A stretch of 23,345 nt of DNA from CAYNFH01 sp964396385. GTDB lineage: Bacteria > Armatimonadota > Chthonomonadetes > Chthonomonadales > CAJBBX01. Shown here piece by piece: positions 14,899 to 21,603 of this stretch. Position 1 is the first letter of the stretch. Each line of letters begins with the position of its first letter. The DNA lies in contig CAYNFH010000097.1 in NCBI GenBank assembly GCA_964396385.1, positions 1 to 23,345 on the forward strand. Reading direction: 5' to 3'. A program made the translations under genes and the position numbers. The notes beneath the pieces were generated by a model. It searched no databases and had not been told where the DNA came from. It worked only from the letters and a program-made list of their open reading frames with translations.

Positions 14899-15594
14899 AT
14901 GGCGGTACCCACCGTCGAGGCGGCGCCCAAGCTGCGCAGGCTGGCCCTGCGGGACGTACGGGCGAACCTCAAGATAAAAGCTTACATAGAGAAGGCGAAC
15001 GAGCAGATGGCGGCCATCGGCTACACCGAGCACGGCCTCCGGCACGCCGCCCTCTGCGCGGCCATAGCGCGAAACACCTGCAACGACCTGGGCCTGGACG
15101 CCCGCCTGGCCGAGCTGGCCGCTATCGCAGCCTATCTGCACGACATCGGCAACGTGGTCAGCCGGTTCTACCACCCGCAGATCGGCGCGACCATGGCCTT
15201 CACGCTGCTTAATGAGATGGGCATGGAGGCCGAAGAGATCGGCCTGATCATTGGCGCCATCGGCAACCACGAGGAGCCGGAAGGCGTGCCTATCAACGTA
15301 GTCACCGCCGCGGTCATCCTCGCGGACAAGTCGGACGTCCACTTTACCCGTGTCCAGAACACGGACCGGTCCACCTTCGACATCCACGACCGCGTGAACT
15401 TCGCCGTGCAGAAGTCCCACCTCACCGTGGATGCGGATGCCAAGACCATCACGCTGGAGCTGGAGATTGATACCGCCGTTGCCTCCGTGATGGAGTACTT
15501 CGAGATCTTCGTGGTGCGCATGGCCCTCTGCCGCAAGGCCGCAGAGATGCTCGGCTGCCGCTTCCAGGTCCACATCAACGGAGTCGACGTCTGA
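14899..15594 (+). CDS. HD-domain metal-dependent phosphohydrolase
   Basis: A 231-residue protein with an HD domain, the fold of metal-dependent phosphohydrolases acting on nucleotides or cyclic dinucleotides. Metal-site candidates are H45/H49 (TEHGLRHA), the H81-D82 doublet in LHDIGN, H92 and the later NHEEPEG. The C-terminal half (KTITLELEIDTAVAS onward) is an alpha/beta region that I cannot assign. The start is ATG 14899 because AGGAG (14887-14891) sits 7 bases upstream; the earlier in-frame ATG 14881 overlaps that site. The gene stands alone after tgt. Substrate is unknown; RelA/SpoT-like or GGDEF partner domains are absent. Confidence 0.83.
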   Translation: MAVPTVEAAPKLRRLALRDVRANLKIKAYIEKANEQMAAIGYTEHGLRHAALCAAIARNTCNDLGLDARLAELAAIAAYLHDIGNVVSRFYHPQIGATMAFTLLNEMGMEAEEIGLIIGAIGNHEEPEGVPINVVTAAVILADKSDVHFTRVQNTDRSTFDIHDRVNFAVQKSHLTVDADAKTITLELEIDTAVASVMEYFEIFVVRMALCRKAAEMLGCRFQVHINGVDV

Positions 15595-15616
15595 CGTCGG
15601 ACAGATTCAAGAACCA

Positions 15617-15778
15617 CAGGCACTGAAGTGCCTGTCTGGAGAGAACTGTCCGCAGGACAGACGTACCAGAATCTCTCTCTCGCAAGAGCGATTCTGTTCC
15701 GTTCGTCCGAAGGACGATGCTCTCCAGACAGGGATTGAGATCCCTGTCACCTCCAGACAGGAACCGGGATCCCTGTTC
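15617..15778. repeat. Cloverleaf-like array of palindromic hairpins
   Basis: A 7-bp hairpin (15617-15634, TGAA loop) leads into a 13-bp perfect outer stem, 15631-15643 pairing with 15720-15732. Within it are three hairpins: 15646-15660 (6 bp, GCA loop), 15667-15696 (CAGAATC/GATTCTG plus CTCT/AGAG) and 15703-15717 (6 bp, GAA loop), forming a four-way junction. Two more hairpins (around 15730-15746 and 15757-15776) share CAGGGAT-type arms. The rest of the 15595-15827 spacer shows nothing else. No promoter or T-tract is evident. Confidence 0.8.
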
Positions 15779-15827
15779 TGTTCGAACCGTCTTCGGGTAA
15801 AACTCCCCTGTGAATCTTGCAGGTCTC

Positions 15828-17000
15828 ATGAGCCAGGTTCGGGCCGCCTCCGGACCTGCGCTCTTCGTGATAGGTTTCTTCACCGCCGTCGTTCCCGCAC
15901 GCGCCCAGACGCCGGACCTGCGGATAGAGTGCTTCGGCGCCTCCCGCGCCTATGCCGTGGGCACCGAACCGCTCACGCTGGTGGGCACAGTGCGCAATGC
16001 CGGGCACGCCACCGTACCGGCCGGCGCCCTGTCGCCCCGCCTCTTCCTGCTGGCCGGAATGGAGTACGGCGAAGGCGATACATCTCCCCGGCTTCCGGAG
16101 CTGGCACCGGGCCAGACCGCCGTCTTCCGCTGGCGGGTGACGCCGCTTACCGCGGGCGCGCCGCTGGTGGCTTCCTTCGCGCTGCTGGCCCAGGGACAGC
16201 CGCCGGTAGTGCGCGTGGCTGCCATCCCCCACCTGGCGGAAAGCCCTCCCTCGGAACCGTCCGCGACCGCCAGGGAGCCCACCGCCTGGGCCAGCCGATC
16301 CGCCGTCGGCGTGGAAAACAGCCGCGTGCGCGTTCGGGTCACCTCGACCACGAACGACGTGCCGGTCCTGATTCTCTCCTGCTCAACGGCCGGCGGATGG
16401 CGGCGCGTGGGGACGAGCGTGCCGGTGGCCCAGACTCTGTCCGGTGAGCCCGGACAGAGGCCATGGTGGCAGGTGTTCAAGCACGCGCATCCGGAGGTGT
16501 TCCGGTCCAAGGACGAGGCGACCCTCGCGCTCACGGGCAAGTTCGGACTCTGGTGGAAGGGCGTGCTGACCCTGACCGTGCATGCCGGGTCCGCCGCCGT
16601 GGACGTGGCGCTCAAGCTCACTCCCCTGCGGCCGATGCAGCTTGGCGGCCTCCGCCTGGCGCCGCTCCTGGCCGGCGATGGCAGCTTCGGCTCCGCTTCC
16701 ACGGAGACCCTCCCGCCTCAGTCCCGACCGGGCTCCACGGTTACCGCGGTGCGATGGGGCAACATCACCGTAGGCGCGGTCCGGCCGGTTGAGGGCCCCT
16801 TCCCGAGCTGGGATTCGACGCATCTGCCGGTGTGCGACAGTGTGGATTTTCGGCCCCTGGAGGTGGAGTACCACGCCGCGGGCCAGCCTGCGTTGGTCAA
16901 TCCCGGCAACCTGGTCGTCACCCGCGCCCGCCTGTTCGCCTTCTGCCCCAGCACCACGGTCCGCGATTCGCTCAAGGTGTATCTGCCAGGAAAGTGGTAA
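15828..17000 (+). CDS. Secreted hypothetical protein, CARDB-like N-terminal domain
   Basis: A 390-residue exported protein of unknown function. The signal peptide has the hydrophobic core PALFVIGFFTAVV and the ARA-Q cleavage site at 26/27. An Ig-like domain resembling CARDB follows (about 30-130): LRIECFGASRAYAVGTEP, TVRNAGHATVPAG and LPELAPGQTAVFRWRV. The remainder (about 140-390) is beta-rich with several Trp residues and no motif I recognise. I chose ATG 15828, next to the signal peptide; GTG 15810 would add six residues. The TAA stop lies in the arm of a short foldback, and the following aminopeptidase gene starts 73 bases later; both products are exported, so a shared transcript is possible. 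Confidence 0.72.
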   Translation: MSQVRAASGPALFVIGFFTAVVPARAQTPDLRIECFGASRAYAVGTEPLTLVGTVRNAGHATVPAGALSPRLFLLAGMEYGEGDTSPRLPELAPGQTAVFRWRVTPLTAGAPLVASFALLAQGQPPVVRVAAIPHLAESPPSEPSATAREPTAWASRSAVGVENSRVRVRVTSTTNDVPVLILSCSTAGGWRRVGTSVPVAQTLSGEPGQRPWWQVFKHAHPEVFRSKDEATLALTGKFGLWWKGVLTLTVHAGSAAVDVALKLTPLRPMQLGGLRLAPLLAGDGSFGSASTETLPPQSRPGSTVTAVRWGNITVGAVRPVEGPFPSWDSTHLPVCDSVDFRPLEVEYHAAGQPALVNPGNLVVTRARLFAFCPSTTVRDSLKVYLPGKW

Positions 17001-17055
17001 ATGGGTGTACGGCGGATTCCGAATGTTACACTCATTTACCCAATTACCCATTTAC
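16997..17055. repeat. AT-richer foldback between the secreted protein and aminopeptidase genes
   Basis: A perfect 10-bp inverted repeat (16997-17006 / 17046-17055) has a right arm continuing as repeated ATTACCCA-like units (17034-17055). The stop codon TAA of the upstream gene is inside the left arm. It is less GC-rich than its surroundings. Confidence 0.8.
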
Positions 17056-17073
17056 TCTCCCTCCGGAGTTCGC

Positions 17074-18444
17074 ATGCGAAAGCTCCTCCTAACCGTCTGC
17101 GTCCTGCTCACCCTCGCGGCGTCCGCGTGCCCCGCGCCGGAGTACGGCCTGCTCTTCGGGCAGTCTCCGGCGGAATTCGCGGCGAGGCGCGCCGCCGTGC
17201 GGACCGCGGCAAACGGCGCCGTCGTGCTCCTCTGCGGGCCCGGCAGCAATGAGGACGTGGGGCGCGTACGGTTCCGAACCACCAACGACGTTATGTACCT
17301 GACCGGCGTAGAGGCTCCCAACGCGTGTCTGGCCATCCTGCCGCCGGGGGATCCGTCCGGCAAGCGGGACATCCTCTTCCTGCCCCCGCAGGACCCGGAA
17401 ATGCTGGTGTGGAGCGACCCGGAGCCCGCCCCGGACGCGCGGACTCAGCGGGCAACCGGCATCGATTCCATTCAGGACCTTGGCAGCATGTGGAGCGCGC
17501 TCGGCCCCTCCCTCAAGAGGGCGTCGGTCGTGACGCTGCTCGGCCCCGTAGGCGCGCCGGATTCCCGCCTGCCGGAGGGCAGCGACGTAGCTCCCGGCGC
17601 GCGCTACTATCCTAACGCGGGGACGGAGGAGGAGATCAAGCGCATCCATCCGGGGATTACTATCACCGGCCTGGCTGAGAGGCTCATCCATCCGCTGCGA
17701 TGGCGCAAGTCGGCCGGCGAGCTGCGGAACCTGCGTGCCGCCATCGCGGCAACCGGTGACGCCGAGCGCTCTGCCGCGCGCAGCCTCCATGAGGGCGTGA
17801 CCGAGCTGGCCATCGAGGGGGTGATCCTGAGCGCCTTCCGCCGCGGCGGGGCGGTGCGGGAAGGGTTTCCCTGCATCGTGGGCAGCGGCCCCAACTCCAC
17901 GGTGCTGCACCACTTCTCCAGCGAGCGCCGCATGCATCGTGGCGAGGTGGTGGTCATGGACATCGGCGCGGAGTACAACTACTACTCGGCGGACATCACC
18001 CGCACCTTCCCGGTCGGCGGCCGGTTCACGCCACGCCAGCGGCAGCTCTACCAGTTGGTGCTGGACACACAGACAGCCTGCCAAAAGTACGTTCGCCCGG
18101 GCAAGACCACCCTGCGCGAGCTGCACCGTTACGCCGTCCAGTACCTGCACCGCAGCCCGCTCCGGGCGCGCGACCGGAGCGGCGAGCTCCACACCATGGA
18201 CTACTTCTTTCCCCACGGCCTGGGGCACTGGCTAGGTATGGACGTGCACGACGTGGGCGGCGGCTCGGACGTGCTGGAGCCGGGGGTGGTGTTCACCATT
18301 GAGCCGGGGGTTTACGTGCCTTCGGAGGGCATCGGCTTCCGCATCGAGGATGACTACCTGGTGACTCCCGCCGGGGCGGAGAAGCTCTCCGCCGCCATCC
18401 CCAGCCAAATTGCGCAAGTGGAAGCAATGGCCAAAGGACACTAG
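17074..18444 (+). CDS. pepP: Exported Xaa-Pro aminopeptidase (M24 family)
   Basis: A 456-residue metallopeptidase of the aminopeptidase P type, removing N-terminal residues before proline. It has an N-terminal aminopeptidase-P domain (about 25-170) and a C-terminal pita-bread domain (about 210-450). All five metal ligands are present: D296 (VVMDIGAEY), D307 (SADITRTF), H385 (HGLGHWLG), E410 (FTIEPGVYV) and E425 (GFRIEDDY). The N-terminus is a signal peptide with ASAC, a possible weak lipobox, so a lipoprotein is likely but not certain; classic PepP is cytoplasmic. ATG 17074 has CGGAG 6 bases upstream. The frame extends to 16789, but that part overlaps the previous gene in another frame and lacks homology. 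Its TAG stop shares the palindrome CTAG with the stop of the convergent gene. Confidence 0.9.
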   Translation: MRKLLLTVCVLLTLAASACPAPEYGLLFGQSPAEFAARRAAVRTAANGAVVLLCGPGSNEDVGRVRFRTTNDVMYLTGVEAPNACLAILPPGDPSGKRDILFLPPQDPEMLVWSDPEPAPDARTQRATGIDSIQDLGSMWSALGPSLKRASVVTLLGPVGAPDSRLPEGSDVAPGARYYPNAGTEEEIKRIHPGITITGLAERLIHPLRWRKSAGELRNLRAAIAATGDAERSAARSLHEGVTELAIEGVILSAFRRGGAVREGFPCIVGSGPNSTVLHHFSSERRMHRGEVVVMDIGAEYNYYSADITRTFPVGGRFTPRQRQLYQLVLDTQTACQKYVRPGKTTLRELHRYAVQYLHRSPLRARDRSGELHTMDYFFPHGLGHWLGMDVHDVGGGSDVLEPGVVFTIEPGVYVPSEGIGFRIEDDYLVTPAGAEKLSAAIPSQIAQVEAMAKGH

Positions 18445-18728
18445 CCCTCTTCTTCAAGCTGCGCGCGCGTGGCCGTAACGCGGATGGAATCCTCCACGAA
18501 TCCGGTAATCGCCTGCTCCTCCCGCAGGATACGGATCTGCCGGTCCACCTCCGCGATGCGGTACGCCCACTCCTTGCGGCGGGCCGCGTCCGTGGCGGCG
18601 TCCAGCTCGCGCTGGAGCGTCTCGCGGCGCACCTCCAGCGCGGACACCATCTCCGCCAGCTCGCGCGCCCGCGGCTTCCCGTCCAGGAATTCGTCGATAG
18701 CCTCTTCGGTCTCGTCGTAGCTGCTCAT
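18441..18728 (-). CDS. Small coiled-coil protein of unknown function
   Basis: A 95-residue, highly charged protein predicted to be almost all helix, with heptad patterning (ARELAEMVSALEVRRETLQR, then RIAEVDRQIRILREEQ). It has no signal peptide or membrane segment. I do not recognise a family. Its ATG at 18728 has only a weak upstream AGG. It converges on the aminopeptidase gene with a 3-base overlap at CTAG (18441-18444) and diverges from tRNA-Ala. The coding pattern is convincing (GC-rich third positions, charged coiled coil), but this remains a hypothetical protein. Confidence 0.65.
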   Translation of the reverse strand: MSSYDETEEAIDEFLDGKPRARELAEMVSALEVRRETLQRELDAATDAARRKEWAYRIAEVDRQIRILREEQAITGFVEDSIRVTATRAQLEEEG

Positions 18729-18741
18729 AACGCCGTCTGCC

Positions 18742-18771
18742 TTGCGCTCCCAGGAGTGTGTGCGCTATACT
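18742..18771 (+). promoter_or_regulatory. Promoter of tRNA-Ala
   Basis: A -35-like TTGCGC (18742-18747), an 18-base spacer and a -10 TATACT (18766-18771) precede the tRNA, with a predicted start near 18778, six bases before the mature 5' end. Confidence 0.55.
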
Positions 18772-18783
18772 AGAATGCCTCGT

Positions 18784-18856
18784 GGGGCTGTGGCTCAGTT
18801 GGGAGAGCGCATCGTTCGCATCGATGAGGTCGGGGGTTCGAATCCCCCCAGCTCCA
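18784..18856 (+). tRNA. tRNA-Ala (anticodon CGC)
   Basis: The acceptor GGGGCTG (18784-18790) pairs with CAGCTCC (18849-18855), including the G3-U70 wobble that marks alanine tRNAs. The anticodon stem CATCG/CGATG encloses the loop TTCGCAT, anticodon CGC, reading GCG. The T arm is GGGGG-TTCGAAT-CCCCC. The discriminator is A and no CCA is encoded. A recombinase gene starts 95 bases later, so the 3' end of this tRNA is the probable attachment site of the element. Confidence 0.96.
18837..18856. other. Probable left attachment site (attL) in the tRNA-Ala 3' end
   Basis: Inferred from context: the T-loop to 3' end of tRNA-Ala borders a tyrosine recombinase gene in the same direction, the usual arrangement for integrases that target tRNA 3' ends. 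The matching direct repeat (attR) would lie beyond the right edge of the window, so the exact crossover segment cannot be seen. Confidence 0.5.
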
Positions 18857-18861
18857 TTCAT

Positions 18862-18893
18862 TTTGAGCGTTCCTGCGACAATTTACGCTCAAA
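18862..18893. repeat. Inverted repeat next to the attachment site
   Basis: A perfect 9-bp inverted repeat, TTTGAGCGT (18862-18870) and ACGCTCAAA (18885-18893), with a 14-base loop, six bases after the tRNA. No T-tract follows, so a recombinase or excisionase binding site is as likely as a terminator. Confidence 0.7.
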
Positions 18894-18950
18894 CTGACCG
18901 CATAGTGCCTGCGTCTCGCTGCCCTCTGGTTACTTACATCGGAGGGCAAA

Positions 18951-19934
18951 TTGGAAAACTCACCGCATCGTTTCACGTGTGCTGACCCCGCGATTGGGGT
19001 GGTTGAGCTTGCTCGGTATGCCGAGGGCTGGCTCCTTGCTGGCGACATATCCCAGCACTCTCAGTGCACTGTCTACACGCGCTCCTCTATCGTCCGCAAG
19101 CTGCTCTGGTTTCTACAGCGCCGGGCCTGCGAGACTTGTGGAACCCTTGAACTGCGCCAGTTCCTGGCCCACCTGACAAACGGCCATAAGGAGCCGGGCG
19201 GGCGCTGGGGCAACCCGCGGATGAACAAGCCGGTTCGGCCGCGGACGGTCCATACCTATCACGGCCACCTGCGGACCTTCTTCCGCTGGCTCGTAACCGA
19301 GGGAGCAATGCCCTCTTCCCCGATGGATCGCATCCCGGTGCCCGTCTCCAGGTCGGACCAGATCCAGCCCTTCACCCAGGAGCAGCTTAAGGCTCTCCTG
19401 GCTGCGGCCCGGCGGTCAAGGTATGCAAGACGGGACGAGGCCATCCTGCTCTTTCTTCTGGACACCGCGCTCAGAGCATCCGAGTTGTGTGCCATCCGGA
19501 TGCAGGACGTGGACCTTAGCGGTAAACGGTGCATTGTGCTCGGCAAGGGCAACAAGTACAGGACGGTCCCGTTCAGCGCGCATACGGCTCGCTCTCTGTG
19601 GAGCTACCTGAAGGACGAAAAGCGAGAGCCGGAGGACCCGCTATTCACGTCCGAAAGGAGTGAAGCACTTACCCGCTCTGGCTTGCTCCAACTCCTGGAG
19701 AGACTCGGGAAAGCCGCACGGATCGAGGTGACCCGCTGTAGCCCCCACACGCTGCGGCACACGAGCGCCACCGAGTACCTTCGGGCGGGAGGCAACGTGT
19801 TCACGCTCCAGCAGATACTCGGCCACACGACGCTCCACATGACCAACCGCTACGTAGCTCTCGCCCAGGCTGACATTGAGAACCAGCATCGGCACTTTAG
19901 CCCGGTCGCCAGATTGAAGGGAGGAAAGAGATGA
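18951..19934 (+). CDS. Tyrosine recombinase / integrase
   Basis: A 327-residue site-specific recombinase that would insert and excise the element at tRNA-Ala. An N-terminal SAM-like core-binding domain (about 20-125) is followed by the catalytic domain (about 140-310). The catalytic set is R175 (ALRASELC), K202 as candidate in the beta hairpin (GKGNKYRTV), H266-x-x-R269 (HTLRHT), H292 (GHTT) and the nucleophile Y301. The length is intermediate between XerC/D and phage integrases, and no large N-terminal arm-binding domain is evident. The start is TTG 18951 behind GGAGGG (18941-18946). Its stop overlaps the next gene by four bases (ATGA), giving a two-gene operon. Codon use is visibly less GC-biased than in the host genes, in keeping with horizontal transfer. 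Confidence 0.93.
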   Translation: MENSPHRFTCADPAIGVVELARYAEGWLLAGDISQHSQCTVYTRSSIVRKLLWFLQRRACETCGTLELRQFLAHLTNGHKEPGGRWGNPRMNKPVRPRTVHTYHGHLRTFFRWLVTEGAMPSSPMDRIPVPVSRSDQIQPFTQEQLKALLAAARRSRYARRDEAILLFLLDTALRASELCAIRMQDVDLSGKRCIVLGKGNKYRTVPFSAHTARSLWSYLKDEKREPEDPLFTSERSEALTRSGLLQLLERLGKAARIEVTRCSPHTLRHTSATEYLRAGGNVFTLQQILGHTTLHMTNRYVALAQADIENQHRHFSPVARLKGGKR

Positions 19935-20209
19935 ACGAGCGCAGGTATAGTCGGCGGCGGAGCGCAGCCGGCTTCTGGTTCCTGGAGTGCATGTGTGGTA
20001 AGACGCTGATTCTGATGCCGCCAGACCGACCCTTCAGGACAGTTCACCTGCTCAACGTCAGATACAAAGACGACCCTCGCAGCCCGTTTCCGCGCGAGCT
20101 GCGAGGGCAATGCCGGTGCGGCCTTGGTCACCAGATTCCGAAGGAGCACTTCACTATGCCGTTCGGTGAGGAGTGGGATGAACTACCGGTCGAGGTATTG
20201 ACACGATGA
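19931..20209 (+). CDS. Small CxC/CxC putative zinc-binding protein
   Basis: A 92-residue protein that I cannot assign to a family. Two CxC pairs, C20-M-C22-G and C61-R-C63-G, sit 38 residues apart and could bind one zinc ion in a ribbon-like fold. The N-terminus is basic (MNERRYSRRRS). It overlaps the integrase stop by four bases, so the two are translationally coupled. Position after the integrase suggests an excisionase or directionality factor or another DNA-binding accessory, but that is inference. The 3' end of its coding region holds the promoter at 20198-20227. Confidence 0.7.
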   Translation: MNERRYSRRRSAAGFWFLECMCGKTLILMPPDRPFRTVHLLNVRYKDDPRSPFPRELRGQCRCGLGHQIPKEHFTMPFGEEWDELPVEVLTR

Positions 20210-20227
20210 TGTAGCCCGTTATATACT
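20198..20227 (+). promoter_or_regulatory. Strong sigma-70 promoter inside the element
   Basis: A perfect -35 TTGACA (20198-20203) and -10 TATACT (20222-20227) with an 18-base spacer; an overlapping TATATA at 20220-20225 gives a 16-base spacer. It overlaps the end of the upstream gene. The predicted start is about 20234, just before a structured leader. Confidence 0.7.
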
Positions 20228-20233
20228 CGTCCA

Positions 20234-20331
20234 GACCAACTTCAAACGGGGCGACACCTTTGTCGCCCGATCCAGGTGGCTTCAGACCGCCCTACCACAT
20301 CCTGCGGGACCCGTGGTTAGGGCGGTTTTTT
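20234..20331 (+). ncRNA. Structured leader or small RNA with mutually exclusive hairpins
   Basis: About 98 bases run from the predicted transcript start to the end of an intrinsic terminator. Hairpin 1 is a perfect 8-bp stem (20249-20256 / 20261-20268) with a CCTT loop. An alternative hairpin AGGTGG (20274-20279) / CCGCCCT (20287-20293, one bulge) would occupy the 5' arm of the terminator. The terminator stem is 20286-20298 / 20313-20326 with a T6 tract. Read as a leader, this is an attenuator 25 bases before the ribosome-binding site of the RHH gene; read alone, it is a small RNA. I recognise no known riboswitch class. Confidence 0.55.
20286..20331 (+). terminator. Strong intrinsic terminator upstream of the RHH gene
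   Basis: The arms ACCGCCCTA-CCAC (20286-20298) and GTGG-TTAGGGCGGT (20313-20326) form a stem of 13 pairs with one bulge, directly followed by six Ts (20326-20331). This is the clearest intrinsic terminator in the window, placed between a strong promoter and the regulator genes. Confidence 0.85.
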
Positions 20332-20366
20332 GTGTCTCAGTGCTCCGGCGCCGAGAGGAGGATGGT

Positions 20367-20576
20367 ATGGGAAGCAACACCGGACCAACTGGCACCGGAA
20401 GGTATCCGCGGCGCAGTATCCGCCGTCGCTTTCACCCGGTGATCGTGCTACTGACGAAGGATATGAAGCGCGAGCTGGACAGAGCCGCGACCGCGGAGGG
20501 GTTCGACAGCCGGTCGGCCGTCATTCGCGCAGCGTGTCAAGCATTCTTGACCGGCACCGGAGAGGTCCGGTCGTGA
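20367..20576 (+). CDS. Ribbon-helix-helix (CopG/Arc-like) regulator
   Basis: A 69-residue probable DNA-binding protein. The RHH core is visible: a strand at about 23-29 (HPVIVLL), helix 1 at about 31-43 (KDMKRELDRAATA) and helix 2 at about 48-61 (SRSAVIRAACQAFL). The first 20 residues are basic and flexible. ATG 20367 follows AGGAG (20356-20360) by six bases. It overlaps the XRE gene by four bases (GTGA). Expression probably depends on read-through of the terminator at 20286-20331. It could repress its own promoter, the integrase operon or the replication genes; an antitoxin role is less likely because no toxin-like partner is evident. Confidence 0.75.
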   Translation: MGSNTGPTGTGRYPRRSIRRRFHPVIVLLTKDMKRELDRAATAEGFDSRSAVIRAACQAFLTGTGEVRS

Positions 20577-20827
20577 CGCCCGCACAGGCGGCGCGCATAG
20601 CGGCAGGTCTCTCATTAGTGGAGGCAGCCAAACGCGCGCACGTCTGTACGGAGTACGTCCGGCGAATCGAGAGGACAGGAGGAGCTTCGTTCGCACTGGC
20701 TATGCGCCTGGCGCATGTTTACCAGTGTTCAGCAAACGTGTTTCTGTACGTTCAGGGCAGCGAGACGCCCACAAGATCGAGGGCCGGGCGGCGGGGTCGC
20801 AGCCGCCGACCGGCAAAGACGACATGA
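20573..20827 (+). CDS. XRE-family helix-turn-helix regulator
   Basis: An 84-residue protein with a Cro/CI-like helix-turn-helix (about 3-58): QAARIAAGLSLVEAAKRAHV, then CTEYVRRIERTG as the recognition region and ALAMRLAHVYQCS as the last helix. The tail (68-84) is strongly basic (RSRAGRRGRSRRP). GTG 20573 overlaps the RHH stop, with GGAGAGG upstream. The pair RHH plus XRE is a plausible decision switch for the element, setting integration against replication. The frame is open upstream to 20330, but that part is a shadow of the RHH gene. Confidence 0.75.
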   Translation: MTPAQAARIAAGLSLVEAAKRAHVCTEYVRRIERTGGASFALAMRLAHVYQCSANVFLYVQGSETPTRSRAGRRGRSRRPAKTT

Positions 20828-20922
20828 CATGAGCAATACCGCCACGTCCGGCGGTGCACTCACACAACCGGATTAGGCCCGGCCCGGCTCTCTTCCGGCC
20901 TATCGGCAAGGAGTATCCACTG

Positions 20923-21603
20923 ATGCGCGTACATTGTACCATATTGCGGCGCATGGCAGCGTCTAGCAACTACGGCCAGCTACTGCCACAACATGAGCAG
21001 CTCATCCGAGCCTCAGCAATCTTGCCAGACGTAGCACTTGCCCGCGGCTATCGGTCCATTCAGAATTCGGAAGACCTCCTCCGACTCGGATTCGCTCGTT
21101 GGCAGTGCATCACCCCCACCCTGCTGGTGCCCCTCTGGAACGCACTCGGAGAGAACGCGCTCAACCATCATCGTCCTGATCACCCTCGAAACCGCGACGG
21201 GAAGCAGGTCAAATATGAGTTCCCGGCTGGATGCCGCATGATAGTGGATGTACACCCGTTCATCCGCGATACGGTCCGTGATCCCACGATCCCTCTCTGG
21301 GTCACCGAAGGCGCCCGGAAGGCAGACTCTGCTATCAGCCACGGCCAGTGTTGCATCGCCATCATCGGGACATGGAACTGGAGGGGCACCAACGAGCTAG
21401 GGGGCAAGACTGTCCTTCCTGACTGGGAGGCCATCGCGCTCAAGGACCAGCACGACCGACCGCGGGACGTATACCTGGTCTTTGATAGTGACGTGATGGA
21501 AAAGAAGGAGGTTCACCGAGCCCTCGCCCGGCTTGGAGCCTTTCTGAAGTGGAGGGGGGCGCATGTCCAGTACATCTACCTGCCCCACGGCCACAATGCA
21601 TAA
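20923..21603 (+). CDS. TOPRIM-like DUF3854-type replication protein (N-terminal part of a split primase-helicase)
   Basis: A 226-residue protein resembling the DUF3854/TOPRIM-like part of phage and plasmid primase-helicases. The N-terminal LPQHEQLIRASAILPDVALA and RGYRS are typical. The acidic sites are E129 (LWVTEGARKADS) and D188/D190 (VFDSDV), expected to bind metal. The start is ATG 20923, nine bases after AAGGAG; GTG 20854 lacks support. The protein ends at YIYLPHGHNA, exactly where the family normally continues into a GLDDxLAxG segment. That segment is encoded in the next gene, in the +1 frame. The gene is thus complete only if translation continues into the helicase or the two halves act as separate subunits. 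Confidence 0.75.
   Translation: MRVHCTILRRMAASSNYGQLLPQHEQLIRASAILPDVALARGYRSIQNSEDLLRLGFARWQCITPTLLVPLWNALGENALNHHRPDHPRNRDGKQVKYEFPAGCRMIVDVHPFIRDTVRDPTIPLWVTEGARKADSAISHGQCCIAIIGTWNWRGTNELGGKTVLPDWEAIALKDQHDRPRDVYLVFDSDVMEKKEVHRALARLGAFLKWRGAHVQYIYLPHGHNA

Noticed and set aside
15617..15778. The cloverleaf-like region as a tRNA gene
   Set aside because: No T-loop TTCRANY, no suitable anticodon arm and the arm sizes do not fit a tRNA.
16789..17073. N-terminal extension of the aminopeptidase
   Set aside because: It overlaps the previous gene in another frame and precedes a clear ribosome-binding site and signal peptide at 17074.
17089..18228. A 379-residue minus-strand ORF opposite the aminopeptidase gene
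   Set aside because: Shadow frame; the plus strand has all five M24 metal ligands.
18454..18861. Minus-strand ORF beginning MNGAGGIRTPDL across tRNA-Ala
   Set aside because: This is the well-known spurious translation of the complement of a tRNA gene.
20828..20922. A small gene between the XRE and TOPRIM-like genes
   Set aside because: Only a 6-bp hairpin (20838-20855) and an AAGGAG for the next gene are visible; the GTG 20854 start has no ribosome-binding site.
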